Of a DNA stretch of 64,000 bases, positions 21,841-32,400 are shown piece after piece. Numbering within the stretch: position 1 is the stretch's first letter; the number at the start of each line of letters is the position of its first letter. The notes under the pieces were generated by a model that saw only the letters and a list, made by a program, of their open reading frames with translations, was not told the origin of the DNA and ran no database searches. This DNA is from Jacaranda mimosifolia (Eukaryota; Streptophyta; Magnoliopsida; Lamiales; Bignoniaceae), in NCBI GenBank assembly GCA_018894105.1, contig CM032133.1, positions 9,996,501 through 10,060,500 of the forward strand. The letters run 5' to 3'. A program made the position numbers and the translations under genes.

Positions 21841-24800
21841 TGTAACACCCCCCACTCAGGATAGCACCTAAGCTGAGGAGCCACTCCAGTTTAGACTTAA
21901 ATCTTGATTCATAAATAAGCAATATAATCAATATCCCATCAGAATTTTTTTTCAAAACTTATCAGAGGCATATAGCAGCGGATTTCAAACTTAAACAACC
22001 TCATCAAAATACTAAGTACATACCATCAGAGGTCTCATAACATCCAACATAATATATACATGCCTTGAGTCATAATTTCGTTTTACATATCACAATATTT
22101 CTAAGATAAAGTTTAGCATTCAAGGGAATCCATATACATATACACATCCATTCTATTGCAAAATTTCATTCACCGATCCAAGTCCATCACCTGTTCCTGT
22201 CTGAGAAAAATCAAAGATAAACCGGGAGGGGGGGTAAGTCCAAAGGACTTAAGGAGGGATAAATGTAATCACAGGCAATGGGTATCTGTCAAGGATGAAT
22301 CAATTGAACAGATCATAGTTTAATAGTTCAAACAAAGCATATTAGGATATAGCCAAACGGTCAAAAATGATCAAACCGTCCGGAAATAGTTGATTAGTCA
22401 GGATACAGTCCAACGACCAGAATACAGTCAAATATCAGAACAATCTTATATCAATCAAACCGAACTAAATTTACCCAGACATGACAACCTGGTACAAAAC
22501 TTACCCAACTATATCGACTTGGTACAAATCTTACCTAAGCATATCAGATCAAACTTATACAAATCAAACCGAACTTACCTAGGCATAACCACTTGGTATA
22601 AAATTGACCAATCAAACTAAACTTACCCAAGTATAACCACCTAGTACAGAACTTACCAATTAAACTGAACTTATCCAGGCATAATCACCTGGTACAGAAC
22701 TTACCAATCAAATAGAACTTACCCAGGCATAATCACCTGGTACAAAACTTACCAATCAGAACAACCTGGTACAGAACTTACCCAAGTGTAACAACTTGGT
22801 ACAAACTTACTCGAGCATGACATCCTGGTACAAAACTTACCCAAGCGTGACAACCTGGTACAAAACTTACCCGAGTGTGATAACCTGGTGCAAAATTTAC
22901 CCGAGCATGATAACCTGGTACAAAACTTACCCAAGCATAGCTTGGTACATAACTTAACCAGGTACATCAGCTTGGTGTATAACTTACCCAGGAGTATCAG
23001 CTTGGTACATAACGTATTACTAATAGAATAATTCAATGACATATCAATCAAACTAACTTACCCAAACACGATAACTTGGTACAGAACTTACCTAAGCACA
23101 GCTTGGTACATAACTTGCCCAGGCATATTTGCTTGGTACATAGCTTATTACTGACAGAACAAATCAATGACGTATCAATCGAACTAACTTACCCAAGCGT
23201 AACAGCTTGGTACACAACAAATTACTGACAAAACCAATCCATAATATCAATCAATTTCAGACTAGCCAACATGGCCACCTAACGCTGTGTAACATATAAA
23301 CAAGTTGCCGGCAAGGCAACAGATAACGATATAGATAAAATGACAGTAACAGGCAATCTAGCTATACAAAATATAGACAATAGTTTTGGGGAACCTCACA
23401 AGGTTCAAATCAAGAGAACCTCACAGGGTTCAGTAATCAATAGAAACGACAATGAAAATCAAGACAGATATCAAATTAGCAGAACCTAACGGGTTCAACG
23501 ATAGATATGGAATAAGCTCATACAAGCAATAACTAATTGGCAAATCCTTCACAGGGGTAACAATAATTAATAGAATACAATAATGAATTCAATACCAACC
23601 TTCACTGGGGTTTATCAATAAAATCGATAGGTACAAGAGTGCCAGATTGGCAGACCCTCACCTCCGTAGTCTCAGAAAACAACAATCACTGTCAGCAGTC
23701 TAATGATACGCGGGTCCCGAATCGTCGTCACCTAACCAAAATAATATTTCACAATCAAAATCCTCAATCGACCATATAATCACAATTAAACAAACAACGA
23801 CCTAAAATCAATACTTAATCGGCTAAATCGATAGCCTCGACAAAGATATGCTAGTAGCAGCGATCTCATTAAAGGAATATATAATTGGGTCCTAAATTGT
23901 CCAATTGATCTTGCCACGACATACTATATTGATAACGATGGTCCAATATCCTTTAAAATCCCAATTTATCTCAAATTTATCATATGATAATACAAATTTG
24001 AGGTTACTAAACTTATAATAGTATATGCATGACCTAAATCTTAGTTTTGTATCATCTCAATTAACCCAATTATCATCACTTAGGTTCCAAATTCATAAAA
24101 TGAGGGTTTCTCCACCTAGTTAACTTAATTATCAAGATTATTACGCGATATGACAAAATTCGGATCCATTGACTTATGTAATTCTATGCATATCTCAATA
24201 TTTTCAATCCAATCATGTGTATTCCTCGTCTATACAATATATCGTAAGGTTTGGAGGCATATATATACACATGCATACAACTTTAACACGAGTTTCTCAT
24301 TTTTACCTAATATCTTTTTATCGAATCTTGAATAAACAATCAGCTTGCGTACATGTAATCCTTGTGACAAGATGAAGATTCTGCCGCCGCACCGCCACCA
24401 CCGCGTTGCCATCGTCTGCCACTGCGGGAGATGGCCAACGACACCACCAAAATGTTCTTTTCAGCTCAACTAAGCGAACGCCCAAATCAATTTCTCGTTC
24501 TGCAGTCGATTTGACTATCAATTTGCTGGAAACCAAAATTCCACCACCAATGCCGCCGCACTGTTTTTCGTCAATTCCGCTGGCTTCGGTGGTCATTTTC
24601 TGAAATTGAAGACACCGCACCATCCTTGAGCTAAACCCAACAAAGCCCAGTACTTAGCCGTGAATTTCTGTCACTGAAAAATGGAGACTTGTCACCTTTG
24701 CCAAGGCCAAATATTTGAGCTAAATTTTCGATCGTTCCACTGGTGGTCTATGCAAAATATGCATATATTCGTGTTCTATGCGAGAAGAGGAAGAAAATGA

Positions 24801-25020
24801 TACCAAGTTTGCTAATGTTTGGTTGCCGATGAGAGGGTGGTCACGGTGGTGTTTGGAGAAGAAAATGAAGAAGAAAGGTGAAATGGGAGGAGGGGATTGC
24901 AAAATACCAATTTATAAAATTGGATTTTCTATATTCGCATATTGACCCCAAATATTTTAGTTAGCTTTCAATTAAGTTCTCAAAAGTTATTTCATCTTCA
25001 ATTTCAGTCCCAAACTTAGT
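21841..25020 (-). repeat. partial long LTR, copy A (Ty3/gypsy type suspected)
   Basis: Opens TGTAACACCCCCCACTCAGG and aligns in order with the solo LTR at 48145-51034. Shared blocks include GGATAGCACCTAAG/GGGTAGCACCTAAG, AGCAGCGGATTTCAA/AGCAGTGGATTTCAA, GGCAGACCCTCACCTCCG, a CCGCC-rich patch and a closing GATTGACCCCAAA-like block. Homology stops near 25000, before the other terminus, and a different tandem array follows. It is read as a minus-strand LTR because copy B has that polarity. The Tekay/Del chromovirus assignment rests on length and terminal TGTAACAC only. Confidence 0.7.
22440..23220. repeat. 30-bp minisatellite inside LTR copy A
   Basis: About 20 degenerate units. The core unit is ACTTACCCGAGCATGATAAC followed by CTGGTACAAA (30 bp). 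The best-ordered part is 22750-22940. Because the unit is a multiple of three, a minus-strand frame across 22749-23051 stays open and spells ten-residue repeats such as 'GKFCTRLS'. This is a repeat artefact, not evidence of a gene. Confidence 0.9.
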
Positions 25021-25049
25021 TAATGCCTTATTTGGCCATTTTCATGCTA

Positions 25050-25640
25050 AATCAACAAATAGAACACTTGAAGTATATGACTTCAATAATAGAGTACAAT
25101 TTTAGGTAAAATGAAGTATAAAATAAAGTGCAATTTCAGATAAACGAAGTACAATTTTATAAAAAATGAAGTACAGTTCCAAAACACTTCAAGTATAAAA
25201 CGCCAGCAATTGCAGTACAATTTTGGATAATCAATTAGTAGAACCCTTGAAGTATAAAACTTAAATAATAGAGTACAATTTTATGTAAAATAAAGTATAG
25301 TTTTAGGTAATAAAGTACAATTTTATATAAAAAGAAGTACAATTTTAGAACAATTGAAGAATAAAACCCTAGTAATTGTAGTGCAATTTTAGATAATTAA
25401 TAAATAAAATCCTTGAAGTATAGAAATTCAATAATAGAATACAATTTTATGTAAAATGAAGTATAATTTTATGTAAAAAGAAGTACAATTCCAAAACACT
25501 TGAAGTATAAGACGCTAGCAATTGTAGTACAATTTTGGATAATCAATTAGTAGAACACTTGAAGTATAAAACTTAAATAATAGAGTACAGTTTTAGGTAA
25601 AATGAAGTACAATTTTAGGTCGAAGTATAAAACTTGAATG
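25050..25640. repeat. tandem array, ~4 degenerate units of 140-180 bp
   Basis: Units begin near 25051, 25232, 25401 and 25542 with the shared opening (T)AGAACACTTGAAGTATAAAA, and contain several GTACAATTTTAGGTAAAATG sub-repeats. AT-rich and non-coding. It directly abuts the truncated end of LTR copy A. Confidence 0.85.
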
Positions 25641-26348
25641 TTTTGTGCTACAATTCCTTATAAAATGTACTTTACATAAACATATTATATACTCCTACTT
25701 TCAGATAATGTGTACTGAAATGTTGAATATTTTGTACTACAATTGCTTGTAAAATGTAGCGCCGTCAAGCTCAATTTGCTTCTTCAACCCTTTTTATTTT
25801 TTAATCTATTTTTGATAATGAAATATGAAGGTGGGGTTTAGTGTTTAAGAATGGAGATAAAGGGTGTTTGGTTGTGTGGATAGAAAAGAAGTGAAGAAAA
25901 TGAGTGAAAAATATTGTACTTAAAGGTATTTTTGCCAAATCAAGTAGGTAGGGAGTGATTTCTAAAATTTTAATAAAACTAGGAAGCTCATTCTATAAAA
26001 ATTCAAGTAGGGACTGAACATGAATTTGGAAAGTAATTTTGGTACTTTTTAATAATTGCTCTTTAAAATAAAAACTTGAAAATTTTAAATTTATTTTAAA
26101 ATTAAAAAAAAAATGCGGGCCAACCCACGAGCTGGCCCGCCTAATTCAGTTTATATATAAATTGATTCACCTATATAGTGGCCTAATTTTGAGCCAAATT
26201 GTATTTTTTAAGTTTCAACCCGTCCCAATTTGAATTGTAAACTCGAAACCGCTGTGAACAGTATGTCAAATGGGTCGGACTGATTCGGCCCGGCCCATTG
26301 ACACCTCTATGACTAAAACCCGCGGCATACACCTTATTGAAATCAACA
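25641..26348. other. upstream region of the acyltransferase gene with a hAT end
   Basis: No gene. From 26110 to 26315 there are GGGCCAACCC and GGGTCGGACTG-type motifs ending GCCCATTGACACCTCTA, which resembles the right end of a hAT MITE. The matching left end was not found. Regulatory sequences of the downstream gene probably lie here but none was individually identified. Confidence 0.45.
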
Positions 26349-26386
26349 AGTGGTTTTAGCTTCCATCAGTGGTTTTAGCTTCCATC
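26349..26386. repeat. perfect 19-bp tandem duplication upstream of the acyltransferase gene
   Basis: AGTGGTTTTAGCTTCCATC occurs at 26349-26367 and again immediately at 26368-26386, about 92 bp before the start codon, so it probably falls in the promoter or 5' leader. Confidence 0.95.
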
Positions 26387-26478
26387 AACAAGCACGAAAT
26401 CAATAATTGAAAACGGGACGGGCGACGAGCAACGGTGCGGCCGCGGCGGCGGTTGCAACATAAGAAGGGAGGTGGGGT

Positions 26479-29400
26479 ATGAGGACTATGGAATGGGCGG
26501 CGAGAAGAGATCACCTGGGCGGAATACCCCGGAAGATGATTTTCATGGCGGTGGGAGCATTCGCCAAAGCTGTGGCCAATCTGCTCAATACTACCACCGT
26601 CTACAACCTCGAAACTCTCCTCCGCCTCGTCCGACACCGGCCGCCCGGCGTGCCTCTTCTAACCGTCAGCAATCACATGTCCACGTCAGTCACTCTCTCA
26701 AGTAAAGTAGTAATTTTTGTTGAGTATGTACAATCTGCATTATTTCTTTTAAATGAGTTTGACATAAATGATAATGGGATAGGTTTCTTGTATAGTGGTA
26801 ATAAATTTATGGGACTTTCACAGCGTGATTGGTTTTTAGTTTTTTTGTCTTTTGGTAATGAATGTGTTAATTTTGTAATTCGCTATTTTCTTTGGCATTA
26901 ACAGTGCATTATTGTGATTGTAAATTTTCAACTGAACTGCTTCAGGTTGGATGACCCAGTAATGTGGGGATTCAAGGAATTCCCAGTAACCGATGCAGAG
27001 TTAGGAAGATGGGTACTTGCAGCTGAAGACATATGCTTCAAAAATCCGGTGCTTTCATATGTTTTCCGACTTGGTGTGTAAATATGTAGTTTCTGTAGAC
27101 TTTCATAAGTTTTATTGGTGCTGTATTTGATGACTGACATTCCCTGGTCACTTCACTTCGTTAAAGAATGGTGAACTTTGCAAATATTTCTGTTGGTGGT
27201 TGCCACTTTGTTGGAGTTACTGGGCTCTATAATGCGCTTGAATGAAGTGCTATTTGCTGATTTCATCTTTTATATGGTCTTGCAATACAGAAGAGTACCC
27301 CATTTAAATCGACTAACACAGAAAGAAAATTTACAAGGTTGAACGCTTGGACTACTTTAAATGAAAATCTGAACTTTATAACCAGTAGCACAAGAATTGA
27401 TGCATTCATCTTGCTAGTCAATTTACAACACTTGCATATACATATTTCACTTCTGTATTTTCCTTTAGATTTTTGTTCATCTAGAGCCTTTGCACGTACT
27501 TATGTAAAAGCTTATATCTAGAATAGTCATTCTGGCTTAGTTGGGAAATGTTCACAATTGATGATGTTTCCATTGCCAGCTATTACTGGTGGTGCCTTTT
27601 AGCTTATTCAAGTTTGAGTGAGTTTGCTGGTGAGGATTTATTTTGTTCATTATCTTTAAGGCAGTCTTCTAAAGATGCAGTTACTTCTTAACTTCTCCAC
27701 TCATCAAGTGCAACATTCACAGGGAAATGTATTCCTATAACAAGAGGAGGTGGAATCTATCAGGAGCACATGAATGAGGCTCTTGACTGCTTGACTGATG
27801 GAGCTTGGGTACTCTTTCCACTGTCCTACTTTTGAAATATCTGAAAGAACTTTTCTAGCTTCCTACTTGCACAGGATGCTGAGCACACAAGTGCTCGTGA
27901 ACATACACACACACACACACATATGTACGAAGGATCATGGTAATAATCGGTTGTTAGTGACTCATTCATTTGCAGTATTGATTTGTTTGGTATCCCTATC
28001 ATACAGGGATGCATCTAAATCATTTACCACTTGGAAGAGGGCATTGATATATGTTTCACATTGTGCACTGGATAATGACTTTACAAAAAGTTATTTTAGT
28101 TTATTTCATGTCTGTTGTTTTTAACTGCTAAATGCGTAGTATCATCCTTAGAGCTTTATCTTAAAACAAGAACTCATCATATGGTGTAAATGAAAAATGC
28201 TCAGTTATGACATAGTTATCAAAGGCCGTCGCTTCCCTCGCTTTAGGCGAGAGGTGAGGTGAGGCGACACCATGTTGCATCTTTCTTCCTAGGCTAGGCG
28301 AGCACCATAAGGCGAGATGAGGCGACCGCCTTTGTCACGTTGGTAGCCTTAGTCGCCTTTAGTTCAATTTTAAAAATATAATAATGAATGAGCCCCCTAT
28401 AAGAGACATTGGCTTTTTGTAATAAATAACCCACAATTAAGAAGCACCAAACCTTTTCTTATAACCAAGGCATTCTCTCCAACACCTTTATTCCAGCAAC
28501 CTCGACTCCAAGTTGTCTTCTCTCTTCTCTTCTATCTTCTCTCTTCCATTTATTCTCGCTTCCTTTTTTCCTCTATTCTCTTTTCGTTTCTTTTTTTTTT
28601 TTTTTTAAATGTTCTTTTCTCATACAAACAACACTTTTGATTTTTTTGAATCTTTCTTTTTCAATTTGTTTAATATATTAATACTTCAACTAAATCTTAA
28701 TATATTTAACTAATTTGCTATTTTAATACTAAAAATGTTTAATATGTTAATATGCTAATCTATTAATGCTTAATATATTTAACTTAATTTAATTTGTTGT
28801 ACTATATATATATATTTTAAATTTTCTCTCAATTGTCGCCTCATTTGCCTTTTGGTCGCCCACCCCTCGCCTCTCCTCTCGCCTCAAAAAAGTACCTCTC
28901 GCTTGCCTCTCGCCCCATGCCTTTAATAACTATGAGTTATGATAATATTTGGCATCATCATATGTACTCTGAGTCAAAGGTTTGATGTATCAAATATTTT
29001 GCTACTCTGCAGCCTGAAATCGTAATGCCCCATGGGGCTACAACAATTGGGCATGCATCAAAGTTTTTGGTGTACAGTTTTTGCCATTGACATTTTTGCA
29101 TGCCTCTGTCGTGTTGTTAGTGAGGATTGAGTTGATGTAAACTTTCACTGATGTATCTAATCTACCAATTGGTTGTGTTGACAATATCATAAACAGGTGC
29201 TCCTATTGTAAAAGTTTCATTCAACAAATTAAAAAAATCATAATTGTTCTCAAGTTTGCTCTATATCTTTTATGCCAAATGAACAGTTGCATACATTTCC
29301 AGAAGGGAAAGTGTGTCAAGAAGATGCACCTATACGACGGTTGAAATGGGGAACAGCCAGTCTCATTGCTCGTGCCCCTGTAACTCCGATAGTTCTGCCA

Positions 29401-32400
29401 ATAGTTCATCGTGGTTTTGAAAAGGTATTTCCTTCTGTCATAAAAGCAATAGAAGTTAGCATGGAATGCATACAAGCCGTGACCTTTTGGTTTCTCACAT
29501 TGTTTTGTATTTGGTGACATATGGAGATTGACTCTAGCTTTTATCTCAATTCAGATGTCCTAAGCATTCCATACTATTTATAGTTGTCGTAGTCTTAGTT
29601 TGGCACAATCATTTTGAACTCATTTCGAATTTTTGAAACTAGTAAGTCTTTTCCCTCTACATGATGAAATGTATTGAACTAGATCATCATTCAACCAGGC
29701 TCATGCCCCTTACATTTTCCTAGTTGTTCAGAAAAGTGATTGATTACCTCCTTTACTAGAGTATGATGAGATTTTGGTTTAGCAAATTTGAAGTTGTTTA
29801 GGAACCGAATAAAGCTTCATAATGGATTTGGATTTTCCGGTAATTGATTTAACAGCAACTTGGTGCCTGAACTGGATTTTAAGAACTCTCTCTCTCTCTC
29901 TCAGAGCTTTTTGGCTGAAAGAAAGAGGAAAATGTTGGACTCAAAGAGTATGAAGAGTATGTTACATAGGTATGGAATGAGTTAAACTCAGTAATCAATA
30001 AAAAGATCTAATGGAAAATTCTTCTTTAATCAATGAGAAAAATTTCCTGTCCTTTGGGATTTAGGTGTGAGGGAATGATTCTTTGCCTTGTACGCAGAGT
30101 ATTTACTTATTATATTCTTTATTCACGAGACTACTTATACATGTATATCTTTTTTAAGAATAGAAATTGAAGAAACAGATGATAAGGGAGTTAGTTACAC
30201 ATTGAGTTATGGATTGGTTATACACTCCACCTCCAGTACCCGTGGTGCACTAGATACAAATACAGAAAACAGTAAAAAGCGTAAGTGGGAATATGAATTA
30301 TTTGAAAATACTCCCTTCCACAAGCATGGGCAGACATCTCTCTTCTTCTTTTTGAAGGTAAGTGTTTAAATGCCTGGTTCATGAAAAAAATTTGGTGATG
30401 GAAATGCTATTAACTTGCAACAAAATTAGGGAGGCAAGGTGTCATGCATAAACTTTGAAGAGTTTTTGGTTGAACAGTGAGTTTCTGTGGTAATTAAGAT
30501 GCTTCTACAGTGATTTGGGTTCAGAAAGATGGAAACAGATAATTGGCCCTTTGCCCCTTTGTAATATTGACTTTATGATTCTATTGTAGTTCTGTTATCT
30601 AACATTTTCCGTAATTGGCAGCTGGTCAGCAGGTCAAGAATTTGTTTTTATTATTTATGTCTAATCAGGAGTCATATTGTACCCACGAAGTTTGGGAAGT
30701 GTCCCGTGAAAGAGCTTCCTATACGAATTAACAATACTGTTCAAAAACAACAGAAAGAACAGAGCAAAAACATTGACATTATCATTTTATTTTTAAAGAA
30801 CCAATCATCACGAGGATCTTTTGCATTGTGATGTTTTCTTACTCTTAGAAGGGTTGTTTGTTTTTCTCTTTCTACTAATGTGCTTCTATTTTCATCTTTG
30901 TCTCCTTGCTTTTCCACGATTCTCTCTAATTCTACAACTCCAGACTAGGAACTGAAGGAGAAGATTTACTCTCCAAAATTCCAGGTGACATGGTCTGTCA
31001 GAAGATAATTCTTTCTACTGAAAATATATTTGTTAACAGATGAAGAGCATTATTTCCACATAACTCTTGCATCCTTTAAAACTTCCACTTTTCTTGAATT
31101 TACTGTTTGGGGCATCTCATATCAGCAGCAAAAAAATTGCCTTATTTTATCAACTGAAGCTTCTAAACTGTTTCCAGTTTCCACTCTTACCTGAGTAGAA
31201 CCCTGATAAAATCAATTTATTTCGGCTAGTTTTCAGCCTGAGAAATTCAATATGGAAGTCTTACAGCAATATTTGGTAATTTATTGTAGAAGAGTAAAAC
31301 ATGCTGATCTACACAAATACTGGCATTTAAACACTTTAAATCACAGGGACCAATGAAGAACCTTAATCAAGTTGAAAGCTTATTGGAGACCAATGATTTT
31401 GTGGAAGAATTCGCATTCCTCAAGGAAGATGTTGCATTGTTTGAGTGTTAACTGAAGCCTATGACTCGAGTTTGTAGGATATCTCTCGTTAGAAACCATA
31501 ACAGAAATTAATTGGTGAATATTACCACTTAAGTTGAACAATAACCAAGAGTAGTACATCCCAACCACATTAGTACGTCCACCAACTGCCCTGACAAGTT
31601 TCAATGGAAAAGATGCTTTCGGATATGTTCAACAGTCAATGCAAACACATTCACTGCAGCATGCAGGTGGTTCTGTCAAAAAATCTGATGCTTAGAACAA
31701 GAACTTATATCCTACACCCAATCTCCATCCAATGTCAGGAATTTAATCTTGAACTTGGAATATTAAATAATAATTTCACTCACTAGAAATTTAGATTTTT
31801 ATTGTGATTTTCATTTAGAATTGTTAATTTTTTGGGTACATAATTCAAAAAATTATTATATATTATTCTGAATGAATAAGGTGGTAAATATCTATTTAGC
31901 TTAAGTTAAATGAAAGGAAGCTGCACAGGGCTGAGGATTGACAAGCAAGCAGATTTTCAGAGTGGCGTTGGTAAAAGTAGAGCTTAGTGAAGATGAAAAA
32001 CAAACCTTCTTTGACCATTTTCTTTCTTCCAATAGCAAAGCATACCATCTTAAAGTTGAGTTGTAACAAATTAATTCTACTTATAGTGATCAATAGCCTA
32101 TAAGCCTGCGTTCTTTTGAGAGCAAGGTTCATTGGAGGATCGATGATTTTGAGGCAGAACTTGCAAGGGAGATGTTGCATTAGTCTAGGGTTAAGTGAAG
32201 CCTATGACTCAAATTTGTAGAGTATCTAACTGAGAAATTAATAGGTGCATGACAAATGGCCCCTACTAAATTTGAACATTAACCAAGGGTGGCAACCTGC
32301 AATTTTAGAACATACCAACCGCATTAGAGTGTCCACCAATGCTCTTGCAAGTTTCGTGGAAAGGTACTTTCAGATATGTTCGATAGTCAACTCGAACACA

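Noticed and set aside
22749..23051. Minus-strand open frame with ten-residue cysteine-containing repeats
   Set aside because: It follows from a repeat unit divisible by three; no start context, promoter or homologue, and the frame breaks where the repeat degenerates.
22440..23220. CRISPR-like appearance of regularly spaced repeats
   Set aside because: Units are contiguous 30-bp degenerate tandem repeats with no unique spacers, in plant LTR DNA; a minisatellite, not CRISPR.
28211..28934. Possible alternative exon in intron 3
   Set aside because: The segment is a TSD-bounded hAT MITE without a maintained open frame, and splice borders around it already give a complete acyltransferase.
29272..29517. 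81-codon frame as a separate gene
   Set aside because: It is exon 4 of the acyltransferase gene (29287-29424) plus intron read-through.
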